A DNA stretch of 9,122 nt from Firmicutes bacterium ADurb.Bin467 (GTDB taxonomy: Bacteria > Bacillota > Clostridia > Christensenellales > Aristaeellaceae). A program made the position numbers and the translations under genes. How positions within the stretch are numbered: position 1 is the stretch's first letter; each line of letters opens with the position of its first letter. Shown piece by piece: positions 6,039 to 9,122 of this stretch. The notes beneath the pieces are model-generated. The model was not told the DNA's origin. It made no database searches and saw only the letters and a list, made by a program, of their open reading frames with translations. The stretch is taken from positions 1-9,122 of the forward strand of contig MWAC01000280.1 of NCBI GenBank assembly GCA_002068815.1. Reading direction: 5' to 3'.

Positions 6039-6531
6039 AGTCGCCGATGACGGTGACCTGCACGGTCCTCTTGCGCGCGCGGGTCGTGTCGAAATCGACG
6101 AAGTACAGAAGGCCGAATTCGCCCAGGTCCATCTCCCCGTCGATCAGCGCGATGTTTTCGCTGCGGCCGACGAGCGCCGAGCGCAGGTGCGCGTCCGTGT
6201 TGTGGCAGCCGCGCGCGTCCTCGCCGTGCTCCGAAGCGAATTTCAGCGCCTTCGGGCCGGGATGCAGATACATGCCCTCGCGCCGGCAGACGGGCATGAT
6301 CGGCTCGAACGCGTCGAAGAAGTCCTGCTGCAGCGTCTCGAGGCCGGTCATCGACAGATCGAACGCCGGCTCCTGCGTGATCACCGAGCAGGTCGTGTGG
6401 TGCGAGTAGACGGACACGATGCCGTTTCGGATGCCCGAGCGCCCGACAATCTCCCGCGCGGCGGCGGTGATGTCGTGAAACGTCGCGATCTTGTCGTCGG
6501 ATTGCAGTTGAAGCGCCTCTCTGTAGACCAT
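6037..6531 (-). CDS. YjbQ / UPF0047 family protein, long variant
   Basis: Member of the YjbQ (UPF0047) family, often annotated as a secondary thiamine-phosphate synthase enzyme because E. coli YjbQ has weak activity of that type; the true role is unsettled. Family marks seen are SHHTT (43-47, usually HTTAA), NTDAHLRSALVG (111-122, usually NADAHLKASLLG) and the glycine-rich DGEMDLGEFG (131-140) before a strand ending in the basic RARKRTVQVTVIGD. At 164 residues it is about 25-30 longer than the typical 130-140. The extra length lies between the HHTT and NTDAH motifs (roughly 70-108) and includes MYLHPGPK and a Cys-His (109-110). The ATG has GGAGGTG about five bases upstream, 12 bases after the isomerase stop, so the two genes form an operon. 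The link to a sugar locus suggests a role on a phosphorylated carbohydrate rather than thiamine, by inference. Confidence 0.88.
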   Translation of the reverse strand: MVYREALQLQSDDKIATFHDITAAAREIVGRSGIRNGIVSVYSHHTTCSVITQEPAFDLSMTGLETLQQDFFDAFEPIMPVCRREGMYLHPGPKALKFASEHGEDARGCHNTDAHLRSALVGRSENIALIDGEMDLGEFGLLYFVDFDTTRARKRTVQVTVIGD

Positions 6532-6543
6532 GCCGCACCTCCG

Positions 6544-7172
6544 TCAGCGTCTTCCAGCCAGTTCGTCCTTCGCCTTGCGCACGTGCGCGACCATCTCGTC
6601 GAGCAGTTTAAACGGGTCGGGGGAGCGGAGCACGCCGCTCGCCGAGCCCGCGGCCTCGGGTCGATCGCCTTGACCGCGCGGATCGCCTCCATGACGTAGC
6701 CCATGTCGCTCGCGTTGCCGCTGCCGATCAGCTCCGTCGGCTCGGGGTTGAGTATATCCGGGTGCAATTGCGCGATCGCCTGCGCCTCCTCGATCGTGTC
6801 CGCGCAGCAGAACGACAGCATGTCCAATTCGTTCGCGCGCGCGATCGTCCGCTTGATCGCGGAGAGCGTCATCGGCCGCTCGCAGTGGTTGATGACGACG
6901 CCCTGCGCGCCGGCCGCCTTTACCGCCTCCGGCAGCACGTCCGCCATGCCGCGGCCGGGGCGCAGCGTGTCCATGTACGGCGCGAGGACGATCAGATGCG
7001 GGCAGTGCTCGCGAATCCTCCGGATTTCGGTGTAGGGCGATATGAACAGCACGTCCACGTCGTACTTCATCGCCGCCCTGTCCGCGGCCATCGCGAACTC
7101 CAACACGGCGTCGCCATAGATGTAGTTCTTGACGCTCGTCTCAAAAAAAGGGGTTCTGATCTTCGGCTTCAT
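6544..7172 (-). pseudogene. Archaeal-type triosephosphate isomerase homologue, internal deletion with frameshift
   Basis: TIM-barrel isomerase related to the short archaeal TpiA. The first 172 codons align well from memory: catalytic Lys15 in SVKNYIYG, catalytic His96 in VINHCE, catalytic Glu144 in NPEPTELIGSG. After AVKAIDP (near 6657) the frame is lost. Reading on in another frame from 6657 gives EAAGSASGVLRSPDPFKLL and a natural C-terminus, ending TGA at 6544-6546, 12 bases before the YjbQ start. About 23 residues expected between them (VLCGAGISxGEDV.. region, the phosphate-binding loop) are absent. The unshifted frame instead runs on to 6381 inside the YjbQ gene with implausible Arg/Thr/Ser-rich sequence. 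ATG at 7172 is preferred over GTG at 7181 because GAGGGAG lies eight bases upstream of it and directly abuts the GTG. Either a decayed gene or an assembly/sequencing deletion. In sugar loci such paralogues can isomerise tetrulose or triose phosphates. Confidence 0.8.
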
Positions 7173-7208
7173 CCGCTGCACTCCCTCTATGTACTGCCAT
7201 CTACCGTT

Positions 7209-7237
7209 ATTTTAATCGAAAGCGCGCGCGAAGTCAA
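7209..7237 (-). promoter_or_regulatory. Promoter of the isomerase-YjbQ operon
   Basis: On the minus strand TTGACT (7237-7232), a 17-base spacer, then TAAAAT (7214-7209); five of six matches in each box. Transcription would begin near 7202, about 30 bases before the isomerase ATG. Confidence 0.82.
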
Positions 7238-7267
7238 CCGTTCCCATCAAATTTTTGATCGGTACGG
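7238..7267. promoter_or_regulatory. Operator-like inverted repeat upstream of the isomerase promoter
   Basis: Two 14-base arms (7238-7251 and 7254-7267) match at 12 of 14 positions around a TT centre, with ATCAAA/TTTGAT as the perfect core. It directly abuts the -35. The segment 7250-7269, AATTTTTGAT-N5-CGGTC, repeats the element at 5052-5071 next to the kinase -35. It could also form a weak terminator behind the DUF1905 gene, but on that strand the hairpin is followed only by TTGACTT. Confidence 0.6.
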
Positions 7268-7293
7268 TCTATTTTTTGAATGAGCCGGTCAGT

Positions 7294-7566
7294 TCAGGGG
7301 CGCCGCTCCTCGATGGTCACGCGCACGGTGTCGCCGGGCTGCTTGCCGATCTTCTTGCGGATGTCCTTGCGGATGCCGAGTATGTGGCACGGCGTTCCCA
7401 TCTTGACGAGGCTTCCGTCGTACGGCTCGCCGTCGAACGTCGCGTGCACGGGCACGCGGCCCTTCCCGAACGCCGCCTTCACGTCGAACGGGACCTCGAC
7501 GTAGGCGGCGTCCATGTCCGGCGCCCCGACGATCGCGGCGTCAAACGCGTAGACCATGCCCTTCAT
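7294..7566 (-). CDS. DUF1905 domain-containing small protein
   Basis: Small soluble protein of 90 residues matching the DUF1905 pattern: YVEVPFDV (22-29), [20 protein letters not shown] (33-52), a KMG turn (55-57), then [20 protein letters not shown] (63-82). DUF1905 forms a small beta-barrel-like fold, found alone or before a YdeI-type domain; no biochemical function is established to my knowledge. Here it stands alone. Two starts are possible: ATG at 7566, with AGGAG seven bases upstream, and ATG at 7557, with GGGAG nine bases upstream. The second fits the extended -10 promoter better, because a transcript from there would begin inside the first ribosome binding site. The gene has its own promoter and appears independent of both the sugar genes and the two-component system. 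Confidence 0.85.
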   Translation of the reverse strand: MKGMVYAFDAAIVGAPDMDAAYVEVPFDVKAAFGKGRVPVHATFDGEPYDGSLVKMGTPCHILGIRKDIRKKIGKQPGDTVRVTIEERRP

Positions 7567-7582
7567 CTCCCTTCTCCTTTCC

Positions 7583-7591
7583 AGTATAGCA
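7583..7591 (-). promoter_or_regulatory. Extended -10 promoter of the DUF1905 gene
   Basis: On the minus strand TGC-TATACT (7591-7583) is an extended -10 element. No good -35 is present at the right distance, where a T-run lies instead. The expected start near 7576 leaves a leader of only about 10-19 bases, depending on which ATG is used. Confidence 0.55.
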
Positions 7592-7601
7592 TAATTCGGC
7601 G

Positions 7602-7626
7602 AAAAAAAAGAGCCGCGAAGAGGCGG
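7602..7626 (-). terminator. Possible weak terminator after the sensor kinase gene
   Basis: On the minus strand CCGC (7626-7623) can pair with GCGG (7616-7613) around a 6-base loop, followed within three bases by eight Ts (7609-7602). The four-pair stem is short, so this is only a candidate end for the two-component transcript. Confidence 0.3.
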
Positions 7627-7697
7627 ACCTGCCCGGGCACAAGCCGGAGGGACACTTGGCCGAGATCATCGCCGCGCTCGCGGCGTTCGCGGGATAG
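7611..7697 (+). pseudogene. Possible 3' remnant of a lost plus-strand gene
   Basis: The plus-strand frame from AGC at 7611 to the TAG at 7695-7697 reads as 28 codons with a natural-looking sequence (ending [15 protein letters not shown]). 25 of 28 third positions are G or C, while second positions are about half G/C: the codon-position pattern of real genes in this genome. There is no start codon; the frame closes upstream at TAG 7587, beyond an A8 run. It stops seven bases from the convergent sensor kinase stop. I do not recognise the family. It may be the tail of a gene whose body was deleted, or chance. Confidence 0.3.
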
Positions 7698-7703
7698 CGC
7701 CCG

Positions 7704-8972
7704 TCACAGGATCACGCGCAGCGCGAACTCGCCGTTCTTCGCCTCGAAGCTGCACAGCCCCGCGTGCTTCTCGACGATCAGCGCGATGCTCTTCGTGCCG
7801 AGCCCGTCCTCGTCGGCGACCGCGCCGTCCTCGATTTTGACCTCGCCCTCGAACGGGTTTGCGATCTCGAGCAGAAGCTGGCTGTTCTTCATGTGGCAGC
7901 TGAACCGGACGACCCGCTCCCGGTCGCCGACGGCGCTCGCGGCCTCGATCGCGTTTTCGAGCGCGTTCGAGATGATGACGCAGAGGTCGGCGTCCGGGAT
8001 GTCGAGCTTCTCCGGAATGTCGGCGCGTATGTCCATCGAGACGCCGCGCCGCTCCGCCTGCGCGCGGAACGACGACAGGATCAGGTTCACCGTCTCGTTT
8101 TTGCAGAACGCGTGCGCGGCAGGCTGGTCGATGCTCCGCTCGATGCCGGCGACGTAGGCCGTGATGCCGTCGCAGTTTTTCTCGGCGGCGAGCGAGTGTA
8201 TGTAGCGCAGGTGGTGGCGCAGGTCGTGGACGTACACGGCGGCCTGCCGCTCGGAATGCTTCAAGGATTCCATGTGCTGCAGCGCGCCCTGCAGCTGCGT
8301 CTGAAGGAGCTGCGAGACGCCCTTCGCCTCGAGCCGCTCGCGAATCTGCCGCGCGTACTCGACGATCAGGAGGTAGGTGAGGAACGACAACACGCTCAGC
8401 GAAAGCTGCCAGATGCCGGTCTCCCGGAAGGTCTCGAGGTCGTAGAGGAAGCGGTAGCGCGTCTGGTAGTACGAGACGAACGCGCATAAAAACGGTACGG
8501 CGCAGAACAGCGCCCAGCCGCGGTGGTAGTTGTCGAGCAGGTACAGAAGCGGGGGCCGGAAATACAGCTTCAAGAGCAGCAGCATCGGCACCGACAGCGC
8601 GACGTAGCTCACGAGCTTTACGAGGTAGTTGTTGCCGAGCACCAGCGCCGCGGCGTGCGCGCCGAGCAGGAGCGGGGACACCCAGATGACCGCCGTCAGG
8701 AACACGAACACCGTCTTGATGCCGCGGTAGCGGGAAATCAGCATGGAAGTCGCGAGCAGGAACAGAAGCGATACGACCGGATAGACGCGCAGATACCGCT
8801 CGATGCCGAACGCGCGCAGCGCGAGCACGTTTGCCACGACCCCGGCCGCGAGCAGCGCCGCGAACAGCCGCGAGCCGCGCTTGCGAAGGTCGAACCCCTC
8901 GAGGATCATGATGCCGGACGCGATGTACACCAACAGCAGGCAGGTGTTGAACTGCATCTCAAAGCTGTGCAT
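7704..8972 (-). CDS. AgrC-like sensor histidine kinase (GHKL)
   Basis: Membrane sensor kinase, 422 residues. The N-terminal half (about 8-205) is six or so hydrophobic segments with short loops, as in AgrC/NatK-type peptide sensors, with no extracellular domain of note. A linker (206-245) follows, then the phosphoacceptor box VHDLRHHLRYI (248-258) with H249 as the likely phosphorylated residue. The ATPase domain shows the N box NALENAIEA (336-344) and a G box GLGTKSI (390-396). It would phosphorylate the LytTR response regulator encoded just upstream, with which it overlaps by 14 bases in another frame, implying coupled translation. The ATG at 8972 has only a GGAG 11 bases away; ATG at 8957 is an alternative. 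No AgrB/AgrD-like signal gene is visible in the window, so the signal is unknown. Confidence 0.92.
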   Translation of the reverse strand: MHSFEMQFNTCLLLVYIASGIMILEGFDLRKRGSRLFAALLAAGVVANVLALRAFGIERYLRVYPVVSLLFLLATSMLISRYRGIKTVFVFLTAVIWVSPLLLGAHAAALVLGNNYLVKLVSYVALSVPMLLLLKLYFRPPLLYLLDNYHRGWALFCAVPFLCAFVSYYQTRYRFLYDLETFRETGIWQLSLSVLSFLTYLLIVEYARQIRERLEAKGVSQLLQTQLQGALQHMESLKHSERQAAVYVHDLRHHLRYIHSLAAEKNCDGITAYVAGIERSIDQPAAHAFCKNETVNLILSSFRAQAERRGVSMDIRADIPEKLDIPDADLCVIISNALENAIEAASAVGDRERVVRFSCHMKNSQLLLEIANPFEGEVKIEDGAVADEDGLGTKSIALIVEKHAGLCSFEAKNGEFALRVIL

Positions 8973-9122
8973 TGGTCATCACACTCCGTCCGAAGGAATA
9001 GGCGATGTAGCGCCGCTTGACCTCGTTGTAGTTCGCCTTGGAGATGGGCACGCAGCCGCCGTCGGTCATGATCAGCTCCCGCTCGCTGAGCTTGCGCACG
9101 TGATCCATGTTGATGATGTAGG
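8959..9122 (-). CDS. LytTR-family response regulator, C-terminal part (5' end outside window)
   Basis: The last 53 residues of a LytTR DNA-binding domain protein. The reading YIINMDHVRKL, then an acidic/hydrophobic strand, then VPISKANYNEVKRRYIAY matches the family C-terminus (commonly YIVNL..I..I, then IPVSR...EVK..YL.Y). The receiver domain is expected beyond 9122. The stop TGA (8961-8959) lies inside the sensor kinase gene, so the two genes overlap by 14 bases, a common arrangement in LytTR-AgrC pairs. The target promoters cannot be told from this piece. Confidence 0.85.
   Translation of the reverse strand, partial: YIINMDHVRKLSERELIMTDGGCVPISKANYNEVKRRYIAYSFGRSVMTNAQL

Noticed and set aside
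7238..7271. Inverted repeat plus T-run as a plus-strand terminator
   Set aside because: A hairpin followed by TCTATTTTTT does fit a terminator on the plus strand, but no plus-strand gene lies upstream of it. Its position against the isomerase -35 fits an operator better.

Overview
The window reads as a high-GC (about 60% by eye) Gram-positive, Firmicutes/Clostridia-like chromosome. The signs are consensus AAGGAGG ribosome binding sites, sigma-A-type promoters, an AgrC-type sensor with a LytTR regulator, and a Msm-type sugar ABC transporter without its own ATPase. A Christensenellales-like gut or rumen Clostridium would fit the lipobox-free solute-binding protein, but that lineage is a guess. 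No mobile element, CRISPR array, tRNA or rRNA was seen.

Region 1 (1-4991, minus strand) is a carbohydrate uptake operon. In transcription order it holds an FGGY sugar/polyol kinase, an extracellular solute-binding protein, a MalF-type permease, a MalG-type permease, and an amidohydrolase cut by the window edge. The kinase-binding protein gap carries a perfect 18-bp palindrome and an orphan Shine-Dalgarno sequence. The binding protein-MalF gap carries a 13-bp perfect hairpin. These could together raise binding-protein output over the permeases.

Region 2 (4992-6038) is the control unit. A divergent promoter region has a good sigma-A promoter on each strand and repeated operator-like motifs between them. 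A DeoR-family regulator follows on the plus strand, starting at a TTG codon and ending in a clear intrinsic terminator.

Region 3 (6037-7267, minus strand) is a second, two-gene operon: an archaeal-type triosephosphate isomerase homologue and a YjbQ/UPF0047 protein. The isomerase gene has lost about 23 codons, including the expected phosphate-binding loop, and is frameshifted there. The promoter of this operon shares an AATTTTTGAT-N5-CGGTC element with the kinase promoter. This suggests that the DeoR protein controls both operons and that both serve one pathway (kinase, then isomerase). The substrate cannot be read from the sequence.

Region 4 (7294-9122) is probably unrelated: a small DUF1905 protein, a possible plus-strand gene remnant, and the start of an AgrC/LytTR-like two-component system (complete sensor kinase, C-terminal piece of the response regulator), all genes on the minus strand.

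There is no stretch over 300 bases without a gene. The largest gap is the 219-base divergent promoter region at 4992-5210.
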